In this document: piece after piece, positions 11,726-22,890 of the stretch
Numbering within the stretch: the first letter of the stretch is position 1
How the letters are laid out: each line of letters begins with the position of its first letter
Source: Dicyema japonicum
Taxonomy: Eukaryota; Dicyemida; Rhombozoa; Dicyemidae
Direction: 5' to 3'
DNA length: 64,000 nt
Assembly: GCA_011109175.1 (NCBI GenBank)
Contig: RDEW01000005.1
Location: forward strand, 802,335 to 866,334
Notes under the pieces: model-generated
Told to the model about the DNA's origin: nothing
Databases searched by the model: none
What the model saw: the letters and a program-made list of their open reading frames with translations, nothing else
Position numbers and translations under genes: made by a program

Positions 11726-11764
11726 TTTCTTCATTAAAGTAAAGAAAAATGTTGCACACAACTT

Positions 11765-12010
11765 TCCGCGAGAGCCATAATACTTATGCTCCACACAAGC
11801 AGAACGTACACTTCACTAGAGCAAGAACACTTATCCTAACTAATCGTAGAAAGTACCCATGAATGTTCTTTTTTTGCATGATCCTTGTAGACAATTCTGT
11901 TCTGCAGTGAAATATTCACTTATGACAGTGTCACTCGTTAAACTCAAAGCATCGTAGATGCGCAGAACTCTCAGTCTAAGTGTACAGCAGCGATATTCTG
12001 AGTGTACAGC
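11765..12010 (-). mobile_element. SINE-1 copy, head truncated
   Basis: On the minus strand this has the SINE-1 body and tail. The junction domain (11899-11968) has a closing stem GTTCTGC/GCAGAAC, which differs from the GTTCC/GGAAC of other copies yet stays fully paired. The tRNA-like head is lost. Confidence 0.75.
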
Positions 12011-12109
12011 TTGGTTTGTCCTGAGTTTTATTAAATTTTTCCAGATCGCAGAGAATAGAAAGTCTAATATCCCACTTTGATTAATTTGTGTTGTTAAAAT
12101 TTACATTTT

Positions 12110-12320
12110 GCAGGGAGACACAATTTATTTAAGAAGAAAGGACAGCTAGGAAAGATGTTGAGCATTAAGAATAGTCTTAAATTACTTTTTCGGCTGTGTG
12201 CGAGTCCCTGAGACAAGTGAAATCTCACTCATGATGGGGTGACTCGACAAACCAGAAAGCATCGTAGATGCATGTAGTCTTTCAGCCGAATTGACAGTAG
12301 CGAGATTCGACGCGGAAAGC
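12110..12320 (-). mobile_element. SINE-1 copy, diverged
   Basis: This is a second minus-strand SINE-1 close to the first. It keeps the GCATCGTAGATGC hairpin (about 12258-12270) and an AGTGA/TCACT hairpin, but its outer stem is lost. Confidence 0.65.
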
Positions 12321-12324
12321 AACT

Positions 12325-13515
12325 GAATTACAATCAACCATTTTTTTGAAATCGTGAAATTTGTATGTTTAATGGTAGACATCAGTCATTGCCTCTTGTG
12401 GTGTTTGATTTGTCATTAATATTATCGTTATTGTCCTGTCGAACTCCCGCACGTTGGATAAGCAGAGTGTAAGTGCGAATCTTGACAAAACGATAAAGAC
12501 ATAAAGTGTGATTGATGGAAGTCATTATAACCAAATATGGCTGATAATGTATTTAATAACCACGGATATAATGGAGTTAATTAAGGCCCAATTAAGGTAC
12601 ATCCACGTGAAATTGTGAGGAACAAAATTATGAGGTTTTCAAAACCAACTATGAGTAATCTATTCATTAGCCAATTAATTACAATCATGGATATAAGTCT
12701 GCGGTTAGATAACGAGCTGTGAGAAATATGGCTATTAGTGTTACTCCAGGATTACCGGGTTAAAAGGAAAAAGAAAGTTCCCAACTAAGTGATCCCAGAC
12801 CGATATGGAGGAGGTCCTATCTGACGTAGACGAAAATTTTGGGTGGCTCTCCAGAAAGGATAGAAATGTAGATATGGTTGGATTTTTATAAATCATAAAA
12901 AAAACTTACTAAAAATTCACTGTCCCTCATTTTTCACTCATCACTCTATCTGAACAATTCAATGACAAAACTTTATGTGTAGATATGAGAATAGATCCAC
13001 AAGATCAGCATATGTTGAGTGTGGAACAGCTGACACAAAAAGCCTTCATCTACTAGAGGGCTCTACATCTACTCTAGATGACTAGAAGACATCTTGACGT
13101 TGGAGGGTTAAGTGAGAAAAGAGCGAGGATCTCTTCAAACTAAAATGCATTCGTCTTCCTATTTATGAGACATGTTTAAACTTAACTATTACACTCATAT
13201 TTTAAATGACATGATGTAAACGCACACCACCAGCATTGAGGGGGGTTGTTTAAAGCGAAAGTGTAGGTACACACGACATCCTAGAGTAGGGGTTCTCGTT
13301 TACCATCACGGAAAGATACTTATTCCATCAAGTCCACACATAAGGTAAAGAAACCAGCCACACCTCAAACTCATCTAACGACTTCATTGAAAGCTTAGGA
13401 CATGGAGACTTTACTCCACCAATTACCCACAATCACTCATATCCACTTCTACAAATAAAGCACATATATAACTCAGAGATAACAGAATTAACAAATACAA
13501 TCACAACAGACTTTA
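12325..13515. other. intergenic downstream of CDT1, nothing recognised
   Basis: No gene was recognised. Confidence 0.35.
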
Positions 13516-14897
13516 TTAATCATTAATAATAATATTTTTATCCACACTTACATAATTCCCTTCACTCGTACAAAACTGTTTCACCCATTCACCATACTTC
13601 TCCTCAGTCATACTAATAAGTCTCCCAATCTCCTCCTCACAGAGCATACCATCATATGTCTCCATCAGTCTTCCCATCAGCTTCTCCTTCAACAGAGACG
13701 GCTTCCTCTCAGTGACAAACACTCTGCAATAAATCACACTCGTACGATCTCATTATTCTCACAAACGTAGCAAGTCGTTTTTTCAGATCAATCCCCTCAT
13801 CTACGTTGGCTTTCCCAGCCATTTTCCTCCCCTGGTTCTCACGCACCTGCATTCACATCAACCATCACCTTGGCAACCAAATGGGCTGGTAATCCACTTA
13901 AAGCACGTTCAAGAGGCGTCGACTGTTTCTGGGGTTCTTGGACTGAACTAGCCACTGAAGTAACAGCCTCCTTAATCTTGCATTAACAGATACAAAAAAA
14001 CCCGTAATGGTAGGTCCTTCTTTGCCAATTCTTTGGCCGTTGTCGTTTTCTTAAGGATTTCGTCCTCCTCTATCAACTCAACAGGTTCGATTGCAGGAAT
14101 TGATTCAATTCTAAATTTTGGGTGCCATCGTTGTATTTTGAGAATATCCACGTCTAAGGCTTCTCCAATGTGCCGAGAAATTCCTAAACTATAACATTGT
14201 TTATAGTACCTTGTGATGTTTGAATGTCGCTTCAAACAAAAATCTACGAAATCGAATTTTTCTCGCAGTTATCACTTTAAGAGTAAACTTTCCACTGGGA
14301 GCCGGTTCATCTTCTAAAATAGAGTTTCTACGTCCATTTTAATAAACTAAGTTCGCCAACAATAAACACAGCAACTAAGCAAAAAATACATAATGATAAT
14401 TTCCCGCTTATTTATTAATTTAGGCTAGCCAGCATGAAATAACAAGTTTACCAAAATTTGGCTTGACAAGTATCTTCCTGTTGGTAGTTCGGGAGAACGT
14501 ATAAGCGGAGGGAAATACAGTCTTGATTTGCCCAACTACCCGCTCATTGAAAGTCTTCTTAGTTAGTCTTTCAACAGAGCTCATTATTTTGTCAAGGTAG
14601 ATATCTTCTTTACGATTGTGCATCAAGGAGACCGCCGTTTCCATGGCATTAAAGGCTGTCAGCAAAATCTCGTATTTTGTTGGCAATATCAGATTCTGGG
14701 AAGGCGTGAGCAAATGACTAAATTTCTCTCTGAGTGGTTTCTTGCTTGATTGGACTAAAGGCTCTAGTTTTTTGCGTTTAGCTGCTGGTTCGGTAGTTTG
14801 GTGAGCTGTGGTGATACTAACTTATACCTTGAAGAGTGTCTTTTAAAAGTCTCTTTACTTTGGTCTTCTTTGGTTCAAAATATTCGTTCAACGACAT
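13516..14897 (-). CDS. CDT1: DNA replication licensing factor CDT1
   Basis: CDT1 loads the MCM helicase at origins in the nucleus and is held in check by geminin and PCNA-coupled destruction. Exon 1 encodes MSLNEYFEPKK. This resembles a PIP-box degron (hydrophobic, two residues, YF, with a lysine at +4) but lacks the leading Gln. The central winged helix follows (ILPTKYEILL, LMHNRKEDIY, ERVVGQIKTVFPSAY), then RWHPKFRIESIPAIEP. The C-terminal winged helix is MRSVFVTERKPSLL to GNYVSVDKN. Introns include 14806-14827 (22 nt), one of 138 nt (14314-14451), and three of 22-25 nt. One extra A in a T5 run at 14257-14261 breaks the frame. The gene appears otherwise complete, though shorter than vertebrate CDT1. 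Confidence 0.9.
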
Positions 14898-15955
14898 CAC
14901 AGCCGACAACTAATAAAATTTAAATAATTTATTATTAAAATAATTTATTTTAATTTTATATTTTTTTATTTAAAATTATAGTTAAATTAGTGAATTTCTG
15001 CATTCGATATTAATTTTAATATTTTACTAATACTAATAACGAATACTACTTAAACTTTGCGTACTCTGACAAAGTTGCTGTTATCGACTGGTAAAACACA
15101 TTATTCTCACATTTTTCTCATGGAAGGACTAAATGGATAAATAAAAGCTAATGTTTAATAATGCTTATTATTTTCTATTTTTGCTGTTTATCTGTCAAAC
15201 TATCGCTTAGATTAGCCTATTTTGGTGATGTGGGGATTATCTCGTTAATATATTCTCATTCTTATTGATAATATTATTCCCCCATGAATTAATTTGCTTA
15301 TTTTTGGTTAAGTTACTTATGTACTACTTATTCGATTTGTCTCTTTTAGCCTCCTTTCCTTTCAAGTGGAGGAAACAGGTGGCTGATAAAAACGTAACCT
15401 TTAAATGCGGACGCTACCAGAAATTAATTAAGGTGATGCGGTGTGGTGGATAAGATTGAGGCGCGCTAGGACATGAGAAGATGGGAGTAACTTTTAAGCA
15501 TAGTTTCTTCTATGTAAGCGTGTGTATTTCTATCCGCTTTTATCTGTTACAGATTCTCTTGTGGAAATTATTACAAGGCAATTCTATTGCATAGGGAATA
15601 ACATGAACTTTACACATTTGGATGTTCTCCAATTCATTTGTTAGTAGAGCGTACGTCCACTTTTGACATCGACTTTGTTACTAGCATCATCCTATATTTA
15701 TAAATTAGATTTTCCACTTTTGATTATTCATCTTTGCATGTTCGGAAAAATATTCTATCCGTGTCTTTTTAGAAGTATTGTTATGGGTTTTTTTACTGCC
15801 CCAGTTTGCGAGTTAAAAACAGTATATATTATTGTCGAATTTGATTTTTCTGTGAAGATGTCATCCTGTAGATTGATTTTTTTATTTGTGCTACCCTCTT
15901 TTGCTTTCATTTAAAAATGTCGACAAAATTCATGTTGAAATGAGATTTGAAAACT
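14898..15955. other. T-rich stretch with hydrophobic open frames
   Basis: Two plus-strand open frames (15265-15453 and 15663-15914) encode hydrophobic, Phe/Leu/Ile-rich peptides. I recognise neither. The strand is T-rich throughout, so the hydrophobicity may only reflect composition. Low evidence for a gene. Confidence 0.3.
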
Positions 15956-15959
15956 TTAA

Positions 15960-16430
15960 ATGAGTGATTCGGTACGTGTTGATCGAATAATGACAATTAC
16001 GGGAAGATACACGGATAATGACAATTATGGAATGACTCGTTCCATAGAGATCAGCTTCGACGAACTCATGCCTCGACATGGCATTCAAGGGTCAGAAGCA
16101 AAATGGTTTATACAAGGACATCAAGCAAACCTATCTCACTAGAAATAACGGCATACAGGTGGAGACTATCGGACACATTCTAAAAATGGATTTGGAGGCA
16201 CCAGCAAATACTGCCATAGAGGATTATTTCGAAGCTAACGGACCTCGTTTCAGGGGGGCCCGAGAAATACTCTCCCGGTTACGCTGGATAGAGATCTTCA
16301 AAGAATGGGTAGACAATTAAAAGACGGGAACGACCTTGACGCCTTACGAGACGTTGTCCAGGACAGGGGGAAATGAAAAAAATTAATAACTCTTATTGTT
16401 TCCTGTGCTGCACAAGATACACTCCACTTA
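15960..16430 (+). mobile_element. LINE-A 3' end relic
   Basis: The frame reads GHILKMDLEAPANTAIEDYF, FRGAREILSRL, then after a frame change LDALRDVVQDRGKW. This parallels GHVLR...GRPRTT...LDSMRALARNREHGK at 0.72-0.95 kb. The 3' UTR starts similarly (TGTTTCCTGTGCTGCACAAG) and then diverges. Confidence 0.6.
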
Positions 16431-16502
16431 TAATTTATTTTAAATTTAAAAAAAGTAATTTACATAAATATTTAAATTTAATAATTCAAATTTAGCATCG
16501 AT

Positions 16503-17043
16503 ATGGTGATTACTAAACAAGTAGAGTTTCCTTCAGATGAGGAGTTAAAAGCTAAGGAGCTGAACATTTCCTCTCCAGCTTTACGAGCTGGGGCCTTACA
16601 TTTCGGCATTTACTGTGACGACTGCTGCAAAGAGTTCATGCTCTGCTCAAAGGAATGTAATGATCCTCGAAAGTGCATCTCAGAAGGAGTGAAGGTCTCA
16701 AACTGCGCTCACGAGCTTTTTCACAAAAATAAAACAAAACTGCGAGCACGTGTTCATGGACTATGCAAATTGTGTTGACTTTTACTCTGGGAACTTCATG
16801 GATATCACAAAATGTACCAAATACCGGGAACCCTTCGACAAATGCATGAAGGATAAGCTTAATATTGATACTCCGCCTGTCGGATATTTTTCTAAAACCA
16901 GAATTGTTGACACATCCAGGCCCAAGCCGGAGAAGAAGCCGTTCCCTGTGGAGTCCCCCTATATTGAAGGAATCACACCCAAACAGGCAGCCACGATGGA
17001 GACACCTTTTTCGGAGATTTATAAGGGGACATACTCTTTCTAG
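16503..17043 (+). CDS. NDUFA8: NADH dehydrogenase 1 alpha subcomplex subunit 8
   Basis: This is a twin-CHCH accessory subunit of mitochondrial complex I, folded by disulfides in the intermembrane space. The frame gives VEFPSDEELKAKELNISSPA, then cysteine-rich segments (YCDDCCKEFMLCSKECNDPRKC, split by family spacing), FHKIKQNCEHVFMDYANC, KYREPFDKCMKDKLN and a C-terminal PYIEGITPKQAAT tail, matching the family order. It is intronless, about 180 residues, close to the usual size. An A5 run at 16725-16729 has one A too many. Removing it restores the FHKIKQNC reading, so this is most likely a sequencing indel. A LINE relic ends about 70 bp upstream. Confidence 0.88.
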
Positions 17044-17249
17044 ATTATTAACTTTATTTATTAATAAAACACTAATTAATTTTAAATTAAATTTTCTGTG
17101 TTCAATTAATTTATTTTAATAATAATAAATTTAAAAAAATCCATAGTTTAACATTCTTTTGAAGTGCGAAAAAAACTGAACGCATTAAAAAGTTTATAGG
17201 GAATATATAAGAGTGGTACTCACCCGGTCCTAATGAAAGTGCACAGACA

Positions 17250-17530
17250 GCACGTCGAGCCATGTTTTTCATATGAATGCGCCTCGTGGGAACCGTCCAT
17301 AGCTCAGACAAATATGTAGATGATCGAGGAAATGCAAAATAGGGCTTTCAGAGTAACGGACCGTGGATTTATGGAGATCACCGTACCGGACCGGGGATGG
17401 AGGGCCTTATGAGACTAGAACCTTATTACGGTAATGCGGCCCCGTAAATCAGTCAGCCGTCCTGCACGAGTAGAATATAGGGCAAAGGTGAGGTCGCTCT
17501 GGAATGCATCGGGTTAAAATAAATAATAAC
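17250..17530 (+). mobile_element. possible LINE 3' end sharing its tail with SINE-2
   Basis: There is no protein match. The last bases (GGAATGCATCGGGTTAAAATAAATAA) resemble the SINE-2 tail (GGTATATTCGGGGTTAATTAATGAATAAATAA). This hints that the stretch is the 3' end of the LINE that mobilises SINE-2. Inference only. Confidence 0.3.
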
Positions 17531-17770
17531 AACCCCTGTACCCGAAGACCATGCAGTGTAGCGGTTGGTGATGTCGGTCGTTTCGCGTTTAGCTGTGAAT
17601 TCGATTTGCACACCGTTATTTACTTGTCGAAGGATTTCTTTCTTTGCTTCTTCAATTTCTAAGATATGTCATGGGATCCACCTAACTAAAAAACGCTCAT
17701 ACCTGGTTGGCATCCAAGAAGGATCCCTCTCTTCAGGAGTTTCCAAAGTATCGAATATATATGCAACCAA
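17530..17770 (+). mobile_element. SINE-2 copy with tRNA-like head
   Basis: The head has an A-box-like GTGTAGCGGTTGGTG and a B-box-like GAATTCGATTTGC. The body GGGATCCACCTAACTAA...GGTTGGCATCCAAGAAGGATC and AGGAGTTTCC correspond to the SINE-2 body at 57.0 kb. Confidence 0.5.
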
Positions 17771-18059
17771 AGAATCATCCAATATAAACTTGTGGTATTT
17801 GAAATAATTCGTTAATTCAAAAAACAACTCTATGCTCCACTAAAAATCCAATCTTTAAATTTTATAAAATAAAAAAAGACTTAATACGTAAATAAGAGTA
17901 GAATAAATCTAATGTTTTGCTGGATGACTCGAGAGTTTTTTGATAAAAAATATTGAATGAAAACTTTGGAAGAATTAGTGTTTAATCTATTTGAGAACAG
18001 GAATAATGATTGCAGAAAAAATGTTAACAAAATAGAAAAAGAGTCATAAGTATGAGAAT

Positions 18060-18230
18060 TTAAATTATAGAATAATATGTTGACGGTCTCTTTCCTTAGA
18101 GCACTTGGGTGTCTATTGACCAAAACCTCGAGGAGCATCGGGAAACCGAGTGGCTTTTCCAAAGGATATCCCTGGCAGTAGTCAGAGGTAACAGCCACTC
18201 GATCATATCCGCTGGACTCAGTAATTAACT
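18060..18230 (+). mobile_element. LINE-B 3' coding end, young copy
   Basis: The end of the LINE-B protein reads TVSFLRALGCLLTK, then RETEWLFQRISLAVVRGNSH. It is about 97-98% identical over about 150 bp to 56.67-56.82 kb by eye. One base is missing near 18130. The sequences diverge right after GGACT, the element's 3' boundary. Confidence 0.75.
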
Positions 18231-18263
18231 ACGCATGTTTCCTAATAAAAAATATGTTGATCT

Positions 18264-18522
18264 TGCTGCTGTAAATGGAGGTTCCACACATCTACGATGT
18301 TTTTGCTTGACGAGTGGCGCAGTCATCACTGAACACTTCACTGCGGAACCGGGTCGTCTATAAATGACATATACGCAACAAAAAGGAAAATGAAGTGAAG
18401 AGCATTCCTTGGATCTGCCTCATTGATAAGTTATGATTACTGTTCTTTACTTAAAATAACGGTTTAGTCCTTTTTGGGTAGAGCTATAGTAACATGGCTC
18501 TGTGTGAAAGTGGAGTTTTTTA
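18264..18522 (+). mobile_element. SINE-1 copy (plus strand)
   Basis: The body and tail are collinear with 57.24-57.50 kb. The junction domain at 18280-18350 is closed by GGTTCC/GGAACC and contains ACATC-TAC-GATGT, TGAC/GTCA and TGAA/TTCA hairpins. The tRNA-like head is missing. It follows a LINE-B end by about 40 bp. Confidence 0.75.
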
Positions 18523-18659
18523 TATACATTATTTCTAGTTTATTTCCTGTCTGCGTGAAACAACCTAAAATTGCAAAATCCGATGTGCAGATAAAAAGAC
18601 AATCCGTCTCGATTGGAACGAGCGGATCTCTGCATTATTAATTTTGAATATACACGGTG

Positions 18660-19097
18660 GGAATCGATCGGATTGAATGACCACGATCAGTCCATGTCTG
18701 TGAAACTCCTAGTTTGGATGTTACGTGCTTTGACACTTTCAATTTGAATGACCTCCCTCAGAGTTCTGTTAATCCCTTTTACCAGTTGGGAAGCCAAAAT
18801 ATTGAAGCGTCAGTAGTATACTGACCTCCAAGTGATTTGAATTTTGTTTCTCTTGTCTGGAAGTCTCCGGAGCCTTCGGACATTTCTCCTACACCTTCCT
18901 TAAAAAACTCGGAAATCTTATCTCAGTCCGCTCAAGGAACCTCCGTTTACACCACTGACTATTCAGATAATAAAGAAAATCTGAGAGATCAAAGAAAGCA
19001 AAATACACGGTCCTACCCGATGTTTAGTTTATTCAGCTCGCAGCTGAAATGTCAGGTTCGCTTGAGCCCTCGGTGCTGGTATTCCTGGGTCTTCTAA
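18660..19097 (+). mobile_element. diverged LINE-B-like C-terminal ORF
   Basis: About 18700-18820 reads SLDVTCFDTFNLNDLPQSSVN, a distant echo of the LINE-B VWDATCVDTF domain. It continues after one stop in the same frame as a serine/proline-rich open frame (18837-19097). It could instead be an unknown host gene. Low confidence. Confidence 0.3.
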
Positions 19098-19099
19098 AA

Positions 19100-20188
19100 A
19101 ATCGGATCTCTACACGCACAGGAAATCTCCGTGAGCCCTGCTGGCTATTTGAGCTAATCTCACTTGATGTTGACGTCTCAATACATTTTTTTTACAATTT
19201 ACATAATTTTTTATAAACCGTTAATCTCTAAATTTAAACTGGGATCGATTTTCATGGGGATAGCATAGTCAGAAAAATACGTTTTTATGCAAAAAGTAGC
19301 ACATGACTTGCTAGAATTATGAAAAATATTTTTCGACGCAGGATAATTTTTTTGTTTATGGAAAAGTAAATTTGATTTAAACTTCACTAGTTACTTGTAT
19401 TTTTCATATATTTGTTTTTTTAAGTTTTAAAAAATTTCATTGATTTGACAGACTTTGAAAGTAAGACAGAAAATATTGTTACAAGGAGAGTTTTCCGTCT
19501 ATAATAAGAAGAATTATTATCCCCCTTTATATTTGAGTGAAAATATAACCCGTCACTCCAAAATTGAGAGCATCTCTTTACTTTCAGAAAATACTAGAAT
19601 ATCAGTGATTATACTAGGCTTGGAATGATTCCTGAAGAGGCACCAAAAAATGAGCATTCAACCCTTATAACCAAGTCATGGTCGAAGAGCTGGTTAAGGC
19701 TTTCACATGTTGGAGTTCTTTGTGTAGTCTGTGGAAAATAGTGAGATTGGGAACATTCAGTTTTATGAAGACAATGAAGAATAGATCTTTGGTCCCTTAT
19801 TCTGTGATAAAGAATATGTTGATTAATATGTCTATGCAGGAAGTACCATTGTTTGTAGTCTCCAAAAAAGTGGGGAGCCCCCTGTTCTAGAATCACAATT
19901 ACCTCAGTTACCCATACTGATTAGAGAAGATATCGCTTGCAATCCTGACAGGAAATAGCCACGCAGACAGGCTTCCGTATGACCCTCACATTGATATTGA
20001 TAAAAGACGAGGGGAATCTGCACTAGGAAACAGTACTATGAAGCTCATCTGAAGAATAATTAATGGGATCTGTTAAATGTCCTTTTGGTACCTGCTATTT
20101 ATCCTCAGTCCTTCAAGTGAACGAACTCGTGAGTAACGAAAAAATAACAACCAATAGGCGCTTCCTAAGATCAGTCCGAAAAACCAGG
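19100..20188. other. intergenic, nothing recognised
   Basis: Open frames of 70-95 codons on both strands at 19609-19896 overlap and show no motif. Confidence 0.35.
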
Positions 20189-20189
20189 T

Positions 20190-20292
20190 GTCTATTCGGT
20201 TGAAGATTCCACATATCTACGATGCTTTCGGGTGACGAGTGAAGACGTCATCAGTGTTTCAACACTACCAAACTGGACACACAAGCAAAAAC
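20190..20292 (+). mobile_element. SINE-1 fragment (junction domain only)
   Basis: This fragment keeps ATC-TAC-GAT, TGACG/CGTCA, and a hairpin AGTGTT-TC-AACACT. In the last, two base pairs differ from the AGTGAA/TTCACT of other copies but remain paired. The outer stem and tail are missing. Confidence 0.65.
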
Positions 20293-21050
20293 CAAGAACA
20301 AAAGTCAAGCTGTTTTTTATAGGAGCACTTCATTATTGAATAAAACTACACGAATTCGCGCTTTTAAAATCCGTGGAGGTTAACTAGGTGAGATATCAAT
20401 CGAGTGGATTGATAAGGGGAAAGGACAGATAAGAAAAAACTTAAGTTGCACTGAAAACCTAAAATCAGTCTAATCATACGAAACAACCATAAATCATGCT
20501 AACGATATTTTTATGCATGGAGGCTCAAGCTCATACCTCATCTGCGTGAACGACTGGGATCCGAATAAAACTAGTTTATTAACCCATGGATACCGGAAGA
20601 GACTGAATATATCGTCCCAACAGCAGAGACCTTCCAATATCACCTACTAGTCTACCCAGAAGTAACAGAAAGGGAAGATAACGTCTAGTTCTTGCAGTTG
20701 TGAGAACCCCTGAGAGAAGAGCGGGAGAGAAAATGATTCTTTTTGCTTCATCCTGTAACTGGATATCGTTCAACACAGGTTTGATCGATGGATGTCACTC
20801 AGTAGAAGGGGAGAGAAATCTTTGGCCAAATAGCCAATGGGGTAATAGAAGAAGGGGGAAAATCTTAAGCCAAATAGCCGAAGGGACGGAGCATTGTTAG
20901 CGACTTAACATCAAAAAAGCTACCTGGTCGAAAAAATAGAATCACTCATAAATCCAATAATTTGAAAAATTTAAATATTTTATCGTTTTATCGGTCTAAA
21001 ATATTTATGTGATAATAAACCGACATAAAAATAAAATATACGGCGCACTA
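20293..21050. other. intergenic, nothing recognised
   Basis: No motif was found in the overlapping open frames around 20580-20900. Confidence 0.35.
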
Positions 21051-21055
21051 TCACA

Positions 21056-21798
21056 ATGAGGTCATTCACTATAAGAGTCATTATAATTATAAATATTCTT
21101 CTGTTGGGGGTTTTCCGTTAATTTCATATGCAAGTTCTTTTCCGTGTTTGGATTTTATTGTGGTGGAACACTTTTAAACTCTATACTGATACAAAGAAAT
21201 TTGGATAGAAATTATTTGAAGATTCCGGGGATAATAATTTTGGCTGCCGCTTTAATCGCCACGGCAGGACTAATCACAGGAATCGTGTTGTTCGTAAGAA
21301 AGGAAGTAAAATGGCTCAAATTTCTTGTAAATTTATGAAATTACCTTCTTTAGTTCTCAATCTCGAATTTCCTTGTATTTTTATTTACGTTGACGGCCAT
21401 GATTTTATTCTTCGCGAGCATGAACTCGGTTCGCTTAGTCACTACAAAAATAACTTTACTAACAAATATACTTTAGTTGATAGCCTTCATTGCGCACGAG
21501 GCTGAAAAAATCGTCACAAATCCAGAGATCTACAAATGTGACATCGATTTTTATCAGACACATTTCAAATGCTGTGGTCTATGGGGTCCCTCAGATTATG
21601 ACCATTGGCAATTACCGGCAAGTTGCTGTCCCAAATTTCCATGCACAAATGCGGGGTATATGAGACGGTTGTAGAATTTACTAAATGTAGGCCTGTTCAT
21701 CAATACTTACAAATTATTTAGCTTACTTAGCAGTATATTTCATCGTCGGAACAGTCTTGACTTCAATTATAACAGTTTGCTGTGTTATTAATGATTAG
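21056..21798 (+). CDS. tetraspanin-family protein
   Basis: This is a small four-pass membrane protein. Exon 1 (ATG at 21056) and exon 2, joined across a 25-nt intron, give TM1 (INILLLGFFSVFGFYCGG). TM2 is IIILAAALIATAGLITGIVL. After a 27-nt intron, TM3 is FLVFLFTLTAMILFFASM. The large extracellular loop carries the diagnostic KCCGLWG and PASCC motifs (about 21565-21645). TM4 is AYLAVYFIVGTVLTSII (about 21721-21770), ending in VCCVIND and a TAG stop. An intron of 39 or 48 nt before the loop has a TACTAAC branch site. The join between loop and TM4 (21650-21720) is unresolved: either a further intron or a one-base frame break. The member cannot be named. Confidence 0.75.
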
Positions 21799-21799
21799 T

Positions 21800-22885
21800 T
21801 AGCCTCAATAATCACTGTACTATGTACATTATAATTAACTTATTCTCTACCAACTTTGTCTGGATTTTAGTAATAAAATAAATTATTTTATTTTTATTTC
21901 AAATACTCGAGGTGGAAGCGGAGGATCTGTGCGAGCGACCTGCCTGGTCGATGCGCTTCCTAATGGTCGCAGGGATCTAATCTGCTCTATTCACTTCAGA
22001 TAAAATTCAGAGGTGATCTCAATATATTCCATGGGAATCTTCTTATCACTGACAAGATGTCATAAGATCCTCGGTGTCACTTAGACCATTACTTATATAG
22101 GATGATTTTCTAACCCTTGATACCTGAAGGAGGTTTATTCAATTCCCACAGTCTCAGTAGAACGCGACCTTTTCAAGCTCCACAGTTATCCACATTCGCC
22201 AATCAGGGAACCCTCCACAGGAGTATGAAAGAGAAGGATCCTTTCTATGTCTCGATGAGCTGGAAGTTTTCTGAGTTATGGGATCACACAACGCCTCTTA
22301 CGAATTGAAAAGTCAGGAGTGGAAAGGAAACTTTCGATTAAATAGGCAACAGCGTGGAAATTTAAAAATAATGGTAGTCAACACTTGGTTATTTAGAAAC
22401 CCGGGGTAACCGAGTAGAAAAACGAAGTATAGTCAAACGATTTATGATCTCAGTTACCACAGCCAGCAGTGCCATCCTACGTTGAAGTCCTCTGTTGTAT
22501 CCTCTGCTGCCAGGAGACACCTTCTCTCGCGCTGCACACAAAATTGACTTAAAAAAGAATTGCCTTTCACACAAAGATAGCTTAAGCGAGTATCTCCTAT
22601 CTTCACAAAAAGCGGGGGAATCCAACACATCACAGTTAACACGATTCTAAATATCCTGCCAATAATAATAATTTCATGAAAAAATAATAAGTCAATAATT
22701 AAAAATCACAGGAATCCGATTCCAACACATCCTCGTGGAAATCAACATTAGAGTGATCCTAATAAAAGGTTAACAGAAAAGGCACTTCTCCCAACTTCAC
22801 CAAACTTCTAATGAAAGTCGATCATTACAGCCACTCAGAATAAACTGCTTTCTGTCTCGATTATACTCCTTAATCACCTAACACG
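21800..22885. other. intergenic, nothing recognised
   Basis: Several open frames of 60-80 codons (22117-22308 on the plus strand; 22389-22642 on the minus strand in two frames) show no motif. Confidence 0.35.
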
Positions 22886-22890
22886 ATTAA

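Noticed and set aside
15265-15914. Nuclear copy of mitochondrial DNA or a membrane-protein gene
   Set aside because: Hydrophobic frames follow from T-rich composition; no mitochondrial protein motif is visible.
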